NCBI RefSeq assembly: GCF_030915505.1
Contig: NZ_CP133265.1
Coordinates: forward strand, 620,001 to 684,000
Reading direction: 5' to 3'
Origin: Neobacillus sp. OS1-2
GTDB taxonomy: Bacteria; Bacillota; Bacilli; Bacillales; Cytobacillaceae
Length of the DNA: 64,000 nucleotides
The notes under the pieces are model-generated. The model was not told the DNA's origin, searched no databases, and saw only the letters and a list, made by a program, of their open reading frames with translations. Shown here in pieces: positions 47,026-55,549 of the stretch. The stretch's first letter is position 1. Every line of letters starts with the position of its first letter. A program made the position numbers and the translations under genes.

Positions 47026-47475
47026 TTATCGCATTTCCTGATGCAGTTTCATCAAGTTGGATTGAAGAACTTGAATTTCTTCTAGTGTGAAGTTTTTCAA
47101 TACATCCCCTAAGTATACTTGACGTTTCTTAATTACTTCATCAATGATTCTCTTACCTTCTTCGAGCAAATGAATTCTCACCACTCGACGATCGCTCGGA
47201 TCTTTCACCCGCTCCACGAGAAGATTTTTCTCCATCCGGTCGACAAGATCGGTTGTCGTGCTGCAGGCCAAATACATTTTATTCGAAAGCTCGCCAATTG
47301 TCATATCGCCGTCTTCAAAAAGCCATTGCAATGCCACGAATTGGGGAGGCGTAATCTTATAATTACTTAACATTTCACGTCCCTTTTGCTTGATAATTCC
47401 AGAAATGTAGCGTAAATCTTTTTCTATATTGGCAAAAATATCCCCAGGTACCTTTTGCGGATTTTCGAGTTCCAT
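47026..47475 (-). CDS. MarR-family transcriptional regulator (YsmB-like)
   Basis: 149 residues. A winged helix-turn-helix is clear ([46 protein letters not shown], about 58-105) between dimerisation helices. The DPSDRR wing is typical of MarR. It precedes racE, as ysmB does in B. subtilis. Ligand and targets are unknown. Confidence 0.9.
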   Translation of the reverse strand: MELENPQKVPGDIFANIEKDLRYISGIIKQKGREMLSNYKITPPQFVALQWLFEDGDMTIGELSNKMYLACSTTTDLVDRMEKNLLVERVKDPSDRRVVRIHLLEEGKRIIDEVIKKRQVYLGDVLKNFTLEEIQVLQSNLMKLHQEMR

Positions 47476-47741
47476 TATTTAACACTCCTAATAGTAGCTT
47501 CTCCTCTAGACCAACAATACAAAGAAAATTATATAAGCTTTTCCTTATTTTCACCTTTTTTCGTTAAAATTTCAAGCTGAAACTTTTTGAAGAATCCCTA
47601 CTGGCAGGTGGAAGAAATACTGCTACCAAAAAGCCAATCTTCCATATAAAAGAATCAAATTAGTTTCACATACTTTGGAGATAGTATAGAATGATGAACA
47701 GATAAAAATAAGTCTCAATAAACAACAAAGGTGAGAAGAAT

Positions 47742-48041
47742 ATGGTCATAAACATTAGTAACGCGGCATTAAAATGGTTTCAAGAGGAAGTGGAGTTAAC
47801 CAAAGGAGATAAAGTGAGGTTCTATACACAAATTTACGGGAGCAGCCCAATCCAAGAAAATTTTGCCCTTGGGTTTACAGTTGATAATGAACCGATTGAT
47901 ATGTCTGTTAAAACTGAAATAGAAGGAATTACTTTTTTTGTAGAAAGTACGGATTTATGGTTCTTTAATGGACATGATTTACATGTTGATTACAATCAAC
48001 AAAAGGATGAAGTGGAGTATAGTTATACAAAGTCAGCATAA
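47742..48041 (+). CDS. HesB/YneR-family protein
   Basis: 99 residues from ATG 47742 after AAAGGTGAG. It has the HesB-like fold pattern (ISNAALKWFQEEVELTKGDKVRFYTQIYG ... ALGFTVDNEP) but lacks the three cysteines of true A-type iron-sulfur carriers, so it belongs to the YneR-like branch of unknown function. It is a single gene on the plus strand with its own terminator. Confidence 0.85.
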   Translation: MVINISNAALKWFQEEVELTKGDKVRFYTQIYGSSPIQENFALGFTVDNEPIDMSVKTEIEGITFFVESTDLWFFNGHDLHVDYNQQKDEVEYSYTKSA

Positions 48042-48056
48042 ACCAAATCATTTGAA

Positions 48057-48082
48057 AAAGCATCGGTGATCCGATGCTTTCT
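48057..48082. terminator. Bidirectional terminator between the HesB-like gene and the kinase gene
   Basis: AAAGCATCGG and CCGATGCTTT form a 10-bp stem with a 4-nt loop; T-runs on both sides. Confidence 0.88.
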
Positions 48083-48106
48083 CAATTTGGGTGAAATATG
48101 AACCCT

Positions 48107-49963
48107 CTATACCTCCACATGCCGCGCCATTGGCAAAATCACTTCAATTATGGTTCCTTTTTGATCACTCCAAAAATGAATCGAGCCATCATGATTTTCA
48201 ACGATTTGTTTGGAGATCATGATCCCTAGTCCGGTACCATCCTCTTTGGTAGTGAAAAACGGCTCTCCCAGTCGTCTTAAGATATGCACTGGCATACCGC
48301 TGCCAGTATCTTTTATAAGCAGCTTTACCTTATTAAAGCTGTGTTTTTTCAATTCGATTGTGACGACGCCGCCTTTTGGCATTGCTTCAATAGCATTTTT
48401 CAAGATATTTATAAAAACTTGTTTTAATTGATTTTTATCACATTTAATCGTGATATTCTTCGCCTGATAGATCCTCTCAATATGAACCCCGTTCATATTC
48501 GCCTGGGTATCAATTAATGTTTTTACATTGTCAAGAAGCGAAATTAAATCAACCGTTTCAATCTTTAACTCTTGCGGTTTTGCAAGCACCAATAACTCAC
48601 TTAAAATCAGCTCGATCCGATCCATCTCTGATTGGATTATTTCAAAGTACGGTTTATCACCCTCTGCCTGTGCCTCCATTAACTGAAGAAACCCTTTAAT
48701 TGCCGTCAGGGGATTCCGAACCTCATGAGCAATCCCTGCTGCAAGCTGGCCAGCAACGCTTAATTTTTCTGAGTTTAGTAACAGTTCTTGTGTCTTTTTC
48801 CGTTCTGTACAATCCCTAATAATAATATGCCTTGCTGATTGATTTTGAAAAATTGTTGGAATCCCTTTTACTTCAGCGAAAAAAGTAGTTCCATCCAAAC
48901 GGATTAGCTTGTATTCATAAAAGTCGGTGGCTTCACCATTCATAAGAAGCTTGGATCGCTGTTTGGCAATCTCTTGATAATCCGGATGAATAATATCAAA
49001 AAACTTTTTATTCAAAAGATCCTGTTTCTTTGTTGCGCCAAATAATTTTACACCTGTTTCATTAAAAAAAAGAATCTCATTTTCTTTTGCAATAATGACA
49101 GCATCCGGGGAATACTCAACGATATCCCGATAAGTCTCCTCCCGTTTTTTCCCCTCTTCCTCTACTCTCGTTCGCTCTGAAATATCTCTAAACACACTGA
49201 CCACTTCTAATACATGAAGGGTATCGGGGGCAATAATTGGTTTGCAAAGAGACTCCATCCAAACAAAACTTCCATCCCTTTTTCGAATACGGTAGCAATC
49301 CCTTCTTTCTTCATGACTGCTAAGAGCCTCTTTTCGAATGATAAAAGTTTTTTCAGCATCATCTGGATGGACAAAGAATAAGAAATTTTGTTTGATTACT
49401 TCTTCAGCCGGGTAGCCAAGAATATGTTCACATGAAGGGGAGACATAAATAATTTCTCCCTGCAAATTCGTACTAATAATAAGATCCAATAGGTTGTCCG
49501 TTAATACACGCTGCATTTCTTCTATTTTTCTTACTTCTTCTTTCTTTCTTTTTAATTCCGTAATATCTCTTGCAACTGCACAGACCCCCACTATTTGGTC
49601 ATTTACGCAAATGGGGATATTCGTAATATTCAGGTCAACATACTCCCCCATTTTATTTACCATTTTACAATCAAAATTTTGGACTTGACCTAAAACCGCT
49701 TGATGAAAATGATGAAAGACTTTATTTACCTGATCAATTGGAAAAAGAAATTGGAGCTTTAACTTATTCGCTTCTTCTTGTGCATATCCTGAAATCTTTT
49801 CGAATGCTGGATTCCCCCGCACCAGTTGCCCTTCGATGTCTATTGTAAAAATGCCATCTTTGTTATACGTGAACATTGTTTCATACCGGCTCTTATTTTC
49901 AGTTAAATAATTGATTAAAAGCAATCTCTTCTCACTTTTTATTGCTTCTACAGGACCGCTCAT
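48107..49963 (-). CDS. PAS-domain sensor histidine kinase of the sporulation-kinase type
   Basis: 618 residues, no membrane segment. Three PAS domains with PAC-like ends (about 20-140, 150-275, 280-395) precede a HisKA domain. The phosphorylated His413 is in AHEVRNPLTAIKGFLQL, the H-box form found in Kin kinases feeding Spo0F. The ATPase domain has KNAIEAMPKGG (N-box), DTGSGM and GTGLG. No response regulator gene is adjacent, as is normal for these orphan kinases. Role in starting sporulation is inferred. The ribosome site is poor (AGAGAGAG next to ATG). Confidence 0.88.
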   Translation of the reverse strand: MSGPVEAIKSEKRLLLINYLTENKSRYETMFTYNKDGIFTIDIEGQLVRGNPAFEKISGYAQEEANKLKLQFLFPIDQVNKVFHHFHQAVLGQVQNFDCKMVNKMGEYVDLNITNIPICVNDQIVGVCAVARDITELKRKKEEVRKIEEMQRVLTDNLLDLIISTNLQGEIIYVSPSCEHILGYPAEEVIKQNFLFFVHPDDAEKTFIIRKEALSSHEERRDCYRIRKRDGSFVWMESLCKPIIAPDTLHVLEVVSVFRDISERTRVEEEGKKREETYRDIVEYSPDAVIIAKENEILFFNETGVKLFGATKKQDLLNKKFFDIIHPDYQEIAKQRSKLLMNGEATDFYEYKLIRLDGTTFFAEVKGIPTIFQNQSARHIIIRDCTERKKTQELLLNSEKLSVAGQLAAGIAHEVRNPLTAIKGFLQLMEAQAEGDKPYFEIIQSEMDRIELILSELLVLAKPQELKIETVDLISLLDNVKTLIDTQANMNGVHIERIYQAKNITIKCDKNQLKQVFINILKNAIEAMPKGGVVTIELKKHSFNKVKLLIKDTGSGMPVHILRRLGEPFFTTKEDGTGLGIMISKQIVENHDGSIHFWSDQKGTIIEVILPMARHVEV

Positions 49964-50005
49964 CTCTCTCTATCAGTTCCTTCCTCAACGAAATTAGTGA
50001 AAAAA

Positions 50006-50043
50006 TAAAAGCCAAGATGTGTAAGTCTCCCATCTTGGCTTGT
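50006..50043 (-). terminator. Strong hairpin in the kinase leader
   Basis: AAGCCAAGATG (50009-50019) and CATCTTGGCTT (50031-50041) form an 11-bp stem followed by TTATTTTTT on the minus strand. It lies 42 bases before the kinase start, while gerE has its own hairpin at 50225-50258. It may be a second terminator or an attenuator. Confidence 0.7.
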
Positions 50044-50224
50044 GTCTAGCTCACGTCTAACGCTACCGTCTATGTGTTGTTATCGCTAAAATAAGAGGGC
50101 TCTTTTATCTATGTGAATAAAGCATTAATTCTATTAACCTACAGTTTATTTTAAATTTTACTTATAAAACTTTCAAGGCATTTCTACTATTTTCCATAAT
50201 CTTATGTAACTTTTGTGTATAAAA

Positions 50225-50258
50225 ACGATGAACCGGCCTCCAAAAATGGATGCCGGTC
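50225..50258 (-). terminator. gerE terminator
   Basis: ACCGGC and GCCGGT with an inner CC / GG pair form the stem. The minus strand continues TCATCGTTTTTA. Confidence 0.7.
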
Positions 50259-50262
50259 ATCA

Positions 50263-50487
50263 TTAAAGTTCTAGCTCTCCCATACGAAGGAGCTCTACAA
50301 CTGCTTGTGAACGCCCCTTTACACCAAGCTTTTGCATGGCATTTGAAATGTGATTCCTAACTGTTTTTTCGCTTATAAATAATTCACCAGCGATTTCTTT
50401 CGTTGTTTTGTCTTGTACTAGTAGTTCGAATACTTCTCTTTCACGTTTGGTGAGTAGTGGCTTGTGATTATAATCATTCTCCTTCAA
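50263..50487 (-). CDS. gerE: Spore coat regulator GerE
   Basis: 74 residues, exactly the size of B. subtilis GerE. Almost the whole protein is a LuxR-type helix-turn-helix ([45 protein letters not shown]). It activates and represses late mother-cell coat genes together with sigma-K. The start is TTG 50487, 9 nt after AAGGAGGG. A sequence fitting sigma-K promoters is upstream at 50551-50579. Confidence 0.96.
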   Translation of the reverse strand: MKENDYNHKPLLTKREREVFELLVQDKTTKEIAGELFISEKTVRNHISNAMQKLGVKGRSQAVVELLRMGELEL

Positions 50488-50550
50488 GTATTGTAACCCT
50501 CCTTGCCTTCGCCAGTAATGAATCGTGGGTGGGTGTATATTTAGTCACCA

Positions 50551-50579
50551 TATCTTATGTGAATAATATAAATGAAGTG
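50551..50579 (-). promoter_or_regulatory. Candidate sigma-K promoter of gerE
   Basis: The -10 CATAAGATA (50559-50551) fits CATAnnnTA. CACT (50579-50576) is the -35, with a 16-nt spacer. gerE is sigma-K dependent in B. subtilis. Confidence 0.6.
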
Positions 50580-50662
50580 ACTATATTTTCTTGCAGGAGA
50601 ACGATTTTATAAAAAAAATACGAAGGATATTCTAACCTTTTGGTGCCAGTGAAGCAAAGGGT

Positions 50663-51244
50663 TTATGATGCTTTACGTTTTGCATAAATAATATACCGTT
50701 TTGGAGCATTACCGACATAGCGAAAGGGATAGCAAGTGGTGACAATTAATTCCTCCTGCTGATTCTGTAATGTAATAATGCTCGTATCGTCAGACTTCAC
50801 AATCTTCGTTTTCGTAATTTCATAGGTAAAGTTTCCATAGGGCATTTCCATTTTTAAAGAATCCCCAATATTAAGTTCACCTAATTTACGAAATACGGTG
50901 TCACGGTGGCCAGACAAAACAATTTGCCCTTGATCGCCTGGAAAATAAGAACCCTTATAGTGCCCAACACCCTTTTCGAGATCATCCGGATCGGTCCCTT
51001 CAACGATTGCCAGCTCAGACTTAATCTTCGGAATAGTTAAGAGACCTACAGTATCCCCCATACCTGGAGGCGGGCTGTTTTCAACTTTCTTTGTTAGCGG
51101 TTCTGACTGCCGTTCAGCAATCATTTCCTTTGCTTGTTTAACAGAGGCTTTTGTTTGAACTTTCGTATCTACAAATTGCCAGACTCCAACACCTAATAAA
51201 ATGAGCCCGATAGAAATAATCAACAGAGGAAGCTTCGACTTCAC
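50663..51244 (-). CDS. Class D sortase
   Basis: 193 residues. One N-terminal membrane anchor (about 5-25) is followed by the sortase beta-barrel. The catalytic His is in LSGHRDT (about 112), Cys in VTTCYPF (about 171) and Arg in APKRYIIYA (about 184). It cleaves surface proteins at LPxT-type signals and links them to the cell wall. It stands alone between gerE and sdhB. No substrate gene lies beside it; the vWA protein at the left edge of the window is a conceivable but unproven substrate. The sporulation neighbourhood may hint at a role late in development. Confidence 0.93.
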   Translation of the reverse strand: MKSKLPLLIISIGLILLGVGVWQFVDTKVQTKASVKQAKEMIAERQSEPLTKKVENSPPPGMGDTVGLLTIPKIKSELAIVEGTDPDDLEKGVGHYKGSYFPGDQGQIVLSGHRDTVFRKLGELNIGDSLKMEMPYGNFTYEITKTKIVKSDDTSIITLQNQQEELIVTTCYPFRYVGNAPKRYIIYAKRKAS

Positions 51245-51332
51245 ATGTAAAACCTACCTTTTCAAAAGGACATTATTTTCAAGTATACCAAAGGGGCACT
51301 TATAGAACTATTGGAAATCAGCATAAAAAAAG

Positions 51333-51372
51333 GAAAAAACCTTCCTTTCGAAGTAGAAAAGAAGGTTTTGGT
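51333..51372 (-). terminator. sdhCAB terminator
   Basis: AAAACCTTC and GAAGGTTTT form a 9-bp stem followed by TTTCC then TTTTTTT on the minus strand. Confidence 0.75.
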
Positions 51373-51377
51373 TTATT

Positions 51378-52139
51378 TTAGTCGTTGTCGCTGCCAAAGA
51401 AGTTTCTGAATGCCTGCATAGAGGCATCACGGTTAATAGCTGCAATAGAAGTCGTAATTGGTATCCCTTTCGGACAAGCCTGCACACAGTTTTGTGAGTT
51501 ACCACAACCTTGCATACCACCATCCTCCATGAAGGCATTTAACCGTTCTGCTTTATTCATCGCGCCTGTTGGATGGGCATTAAATAAACGAACTTGGTTA
51601 AAGACAGCAGGTCCCATAAAGTTGGTTTTGCTGTTTACGTTAGGACACGCTTCTAAACAGACACCACACGTCATACATTTAGACAGCTCATATGCCCATT
51701 GGCGTTTATTCTCCGGCATACGCGGTCCGGGTCCTAAATCGTAGGTTCCATCAATTGGAATCCAAGCCTTAACCTTTTTCAAAGAATCAAACATTCTGCT
51801 GCGATCTACTTGGAGGTCACGGACAACCGGGAACGTCCGCATCGGTTCTAAACGGATTGGCTGTTCTAATTGATCAACAAGTGCCGAACATGCTTGACGT
51901 GGTTTGCCGTTAATCACCATTGAACAAGCACCGCAAACCTCTTCAAGACAATTCATATCCCAAGCGATTGGGGTAGTGGATTGCCCTTTCCCATTAACAG
52001 GATTTTTCCGAATTTCCATTAACGCCGAAATAACATTCATATTCGGACGATAATCAACTTCAAATTCCTCCTCAAAAGGGGCAGAATCTGTGTTATCTTG
52101 ACGCATGATTTTAAATTTCACTGTTTTCTTTTCAGACAT
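51378..52139 (-). CDS. sdhB: Succinate dehydrogenase iron-sulfur subunit
   Basis: 253 residues. The 2Fe-2S cysteines are in CLEEVCGACSM and the following KPRQAC. The cluster sites CMTCGVCLEACPN and CGNSQNCVQACPKG serve the 4Fe-4S and 3Fe-4S centres. It passes electrons from SdhA to the cytochrome. Last gene of sdhCAB, 21 bases after sdhA. Confidence 0.97.
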   Translation of the reverse strand: MSEKKTVKFKIMRQDNTDSAPFEEEFEVDYRPNMNVISALMEIRKNPVNGKGQSTTPIAWDMNCLEEVCGACSMVINGKPRQACSALVDQLEQPIRLEPMRTFPVVRDLQVDRSRMFDSLKKVKAWIPIDGTYDLGPGPRMPENKRQWAYELSKCMTCGVCLEACPNVNSKTNFMGPAVFNQVRLFNAHPTGAMNKAERLNAFMEDGGMQGCGNSQNCVQACPKGIPITTSIAAINRDASMQAFRNFFGSDND

Positions 52140-52160
52140 TCTTTCCTACTCCCCTCTCCA

Positions 52161-53912
52161 TTAATGTTTTTTTGTATAATCGCGCTCACGTGGTTTTAGT
52201 AACGATGTATCGACATCCGCATAATGGAATTCAGGGGCAGTCTTTGCATCAACAAATTTAGCCATTGTTGTCTTTAAGAATTCCTCATCATTCCGTTTAG
52301 GGAAATCAGGCTTATAATGTGCACCACGGCTCTCATTCCGATTGTAAGCACCAATAGTAATAACGCGGGCCAATTGCAGCATATTTTGTAATTGACGTGT
52401 GAATGCCGCCCCTTGGTTGCTCCATTTAGATGTATCATTAATATTAATGTGTTGGTAACGTTCCAAGAGTTCTTGAATCTTTTCGTCCGTTTTTAATAGT
52501 TGATCGTTGTAACGGACAACTGTTACGTTATCTGTCATCCATTCACCAAGCTCTTTGTGAAGGACATATGCATTTTCCGTACCATTTAGGGACATAATTC
52601 CGTTCCATTTTTCTTCCTGTTCTTTAACATGGCGATCAAACACAGAAGATGATACTGCTTCAGAAGTCTTCTCAAGTCCATCCACATATTTCACAGCGTT
52701 TGGTCCAGCGACCATTCCGCCATAAACTGCTGAAAGCAATGAGTTTGCCCCTAGTCTGTTGGCACCATGCTGAGAATAATCACACTCACCAGCGGCAAAG
52801 AGACCAGGAATAGTGGTCATTTGGTCATAATCAACCCATAGTCCGCCCATAGAATAATGAACAGCTGGGAATATTTTCATTGGAACCTTACGTGGATTAT
52901 CGCCCATGAATTTTTCATAAATCTCGATAATACCACCTAATTTAACATCCAATTCATGCGGATCCTTGTGAGATAAATCAAGGAATACCATGTTCTCCCC
53001 GTTAATACCAAGTTTCTGACGTACGCACACATCAAAAATCTCACGTGTTGCAATATCACGTGGTACAAGGTTTCCGTATGCAGGATATTTTTCTTCCAGG
53101 AAGTACCATGGTTTTCCATCTTTATACGTCCAAATTCGGCCGCCTTCACCGCGAGCTGATTCACTCATTAAACGCAGTTTATCATCACCAGGGATGGCAG
53201 TAGGATGAATTTGGATCATCTCACCATTCGCGTAAGTTGCACCCTGCTGGTAAACAATTGATGCAGCAGAGCCTGTATTAATAACAGAGTTTGTTGACTT
53301 ACCAAATATAATCCCAGGACCGCCTGTTGCCATGATGACAGCATCAGCAGAGAACGACTTAATTTCCATTGTTTTGAGGTTTTGCACGACAACACCACGG
53401 CAAACACCGTCATCATCAATAACGGTACCAAGGAATTCCCAGCCCTCATACTTTGTAACCAAACCGTCTACCTCATGACGACGAACCTGCTCGTCCAATG
53501 CATAAAGCAATTGCTGACCCGTTGTAGCACCAGCAAATGCTGTACGGTGATGCTGTGTACCGCCAAAGCGACGGAAGTCTAGTAATCCTTCAGGAGTACG
53601 GTTAAACATAACTCCCATCCGGTCAAATAAATTAATAATAAATGGTGCAGCATCACACATCGCCTTTACCGGAGGCTGATTTGCTAAGAAGTCTCCACCA
53701 TAAATGGTATCATCAAAGTGAATCCACGGAGAATCCCCTTCACCTTTTGTATTTACAGCTCCATTAATACCACCTTGGGCACAAACAGAGTGAGAACGTT
53801 TTACCGGAACAAGAGAAAATAGCTCTACCGGTGTTCCTGTTTCTGCAACTTTGATGGTAGCCATTAAGCCAGCTAAGCCGCCGCCGACTACAATCACTTT
53901 ACCTTTACTCAT
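52161..53912 (-). CDS. sdhA: Succinate dehydrogenase flavoprotein subunit
   Basis: 583 residues. Oxidises succinate to fumarate. The FAD-binding GGGLAGLMA (9-17) and the flavin-linking His in RSHSVCAQGGING (about 39-51) are present. HPTAIPGD and the active-site Arg region (ESARGEGG) are also intact. It is between sdhC and sdhB. Confidence 0.97.
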   Translation of the reverse strand: MSKGKVIVVGGGLAGLMATIKVAETGTPVELFSLVPVKRSHSVCAQGGINGAVNTKGEGDSPWIHFDDTIYGGDFLANQPPVKAMCDAAPFIINLFDRMGVMFNRTPEGLLDFRRFGGTQHHRTAFAGATTGQQLLYALDEQVRRHEVDGLVTKYEGWEFLGTVIDDDGVCRGVVVQNLKTMEIKSFSADAVIMATGGPGIIFGKSTNSVINTGSAASIVYQQGATYANGEMIQIHPTAIPGDDKLRLMSESARGEGGRIWTYKDGKPWYFLEEKYPAYGNLVPRDIATREIFDVCVRQKLGINGENMVFLDLSHKDPHELDVKLGGIIEIYEKFMGDNPRKVPMKIFPAVHYSMGGLWVDYDQMTTIPGLFAAGECDYSQHGANRLGANSLLSAVYGGMVAGPNAVKYVDGLEKTSEAVSSSVFDRHVKEQEEKWNGIMSLNGTENAYVLHKELGEWMTDNVTVVRYNDQLLKTDEKIQELLERYQHININDTSKWSNQGAAFTRQLQNMLQLARVITIGAYNRNESRGAHYKPDFPKRNDEEFLKTTMAKFVDAKTAPEFHYADVDTSLLKPRERDYTKKH

Positions 53913-53968
53913 TCGTGACTCACTCCCTCAATCCAAAAATACACATATTTTTCCGACCAAAAATTTTA

Positions 53969-54577
53969 TTAAATAAAAGCAACCAGTGTTTGAACAGCAA
54001 CAATTGCTAGAACCACAAAAACACCAATTGTCACGTATGTAGAAATGACTTGTGAACGAGGTGACACCGTGATCCCCCAGCTAACTAAGAATGACCATAA
54101 GCCATTAGCAAAGTGGAAAATGGCTGAAATAATACCAACTAAATAGAATACAAACATGAAAGGTGATGTAAGAATATCATGCATCATATCAAAGTTAACC
54201 TCTGATCCAAATGCTGCCGCTATCCGTGTTTGCCATACATGCCACGCAATAAAGATCAATGTAATAACACCAGTAATACGTTGTAGGATGTACATCCAGT
54301 TTCTGTATGTACCAAACTTATTGACATTGCTAGTTGCGGTAAAAGCAATATAAAGTCCATAAATTGCATGATAAAGAATTGGTAAATAAATAACTACAGT
54401 TTCCAGCACAATCCGGAACGGCAGATTTCCCATAAAACCTGCAGCCTTATTGAAGGATTCAGGTCCTCCTGTTACAAAATGGTTGACTACAAGATGCTGC
54501 ACTACGAATAATCCAATTGGGATTACCCCCAGCAGCGAATGCAATCTGCGATTAACAAATTCTCGATTACCCGCCAT
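53969..54577 (-). CDS. sdhC: Succinate dehydrogenase cytochrome b558 subunit
   Basis: 202 residues with five membrane segments, the Bacillus type that binds two hemes and menaquinone in one subunit. Heme-ligand histidines are in HSLLGVIPIG, FVVQHLVVNHF, YHAIYG, IAWHVWQTR and FHFANGLWSF. First gene of sdhCAB. Confidence 0.96.
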   Translation of the reverse strand: MAGNREFVNRRLHSLLGVIPIGLFVVQHLVVNHFVTGGPESFNKAAGFMGNLPFRIVLETVVIYLPILYHAIYGLYIAFTATSNVNKFGTYRNWMYILQRITGVITLIFIAWHVWQTRIAAAFGSEVNFDMMHDILTSPFMFVFYLVGIISAIFHFANGLWSFLVSWGITVSPRSQVISTYVTIGVFVVLAIVAVQTLVAFI

Positions 54578-54686
54578 TATTTTACCCCCCTTTTAATTTT
54601 AAAAATGATGTTAAGTTTCTTCCCTTATAAAACCCCTTAAAAGAATTCATAACCTAGCATCACTGTGACAATAATGTGACATGTCC

Positions 54687-54715
54687 ATTTTACTCCCAAC
54701 ATGCTAGAGCGTCAA
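54687..54715 (-). promoter_or_regulatory. sdhCAB promoter
   Basis: TTGACG (54715-54710) and TAAAAT (54692-54687) with a 17-nt spacer. Just downstream TGTGACA occurs twice (near 54664-54681) and could bind a regulator; no known site is recognised. The rest of the sdhC-yslB gap (54716-55000) shows only AT-rich DNA. Confidence 0.7.
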
Positions 54716-55004
54716 GAAAACGGATACACAATCTTTACTAAAAAATAAAATTTTTAAAATATATTGATATTATAATAGACGGTGATAAAAAACACCGTTT
54801 ATTTGAATTTTTTACAAATTTTACTCCCCAATTACCAACATCTAACTGTTGATTTTTCCGTATGAAAGGACATTATAATTATGATGATAAATGTGATTAG
54901 TTATTACGAAATAATATTTTCCCTTCCATTCCTGTTTTCGAGAAATCAGTTCTAAAACCTAATCAAAATTGTATATAATAGAATGATAGAAAGAGGGGAA
55001 ACAT

Positions 55005-55460
55005 GTGAAAGATAGTACAGTTGTCGATATAGATGTAAATTCACCGGAACCGCGAACCATCTCCATATTCGGATATGAGTTAATCAGAGAAGTCCTTTTA
55101 CCTGAGATTCTAGGAAAAGACACCCCTGAAATCCTTTATTGGGCAGGTAAACGCCTGGCACGGAAATTTCCTTTAACCGATTTTGATCAAGTCGTTGAGT
55201 TTTTCGCTAATGCCTCATGGGGACAGCTTGAATTAGCAAAAGAAACGAAAAGTGAAATCGAAATTGAACTAACAAGCCCACTCATTGTGTCACGAGTGAA
55301 ATCAAAAGCAGAGTACTTCTTCCAGCTTGAAGCCGGTTTCCTTGCCCAGCAAATTGAGCTTCAAAAAGAAGTCATCGCCGAAGCCTTCGAGCACCCAGTC
55401 AAAAAGGCAAACAAAGTCCAATTCACCATCAAATGGGACACAAAAGATCCAATCAAATAA
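55005..55460 (+). CDS. yslB: YslB, DUF2507-family protein
   Basis: 151 residues from GTG 55005, 5 nt after AGAGGGG. Soluble with a V4R-like small-molecule binding fold pattern (ISIFGYELIREVLLPEILGKDTPEILYWAGKRLARKFP). Sits between sdhC and lysC as in B. subtilis. Function not known. Confidence 0.88.
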   Translation: MKDSTVVDIDVNSPEPRTISIFGYELIREVLLPEILGKDTPEILYWAGKRLARKFPLTDFDQVVEFFANASWGQLELAKETKSEIEIELTSPLIVSRVKSKAEYFFQLEAGFLAQQIELQKEVIAEAFEHPVKKANKVQFTIKWDTKDPIK

Positions 55461-55497
55461 AAATCGTTTTTGTTCATTTCCACTATTTTTATGTTTT

Positions 55498-55536
55498 AAA
55501 GGGTGACAGGCACCAGAATGGTGCCTGTCACCCTTT
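55498..55536. terminator. 18-bp perfect palindromic terminator between yslB and lysC
   Basis: AAAGGGTGACAGGCACCA (55498-55515) is followed by GAA and its exact complement (55519-55536), then more T. It can stop both converging genes. The GGTGACAGGCACC core is of a type repeated in many Bacillaceae intergenic regions. Confidence 0.9.
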
Positions 55537-55549
55537 TTCGCCTTTCTAC

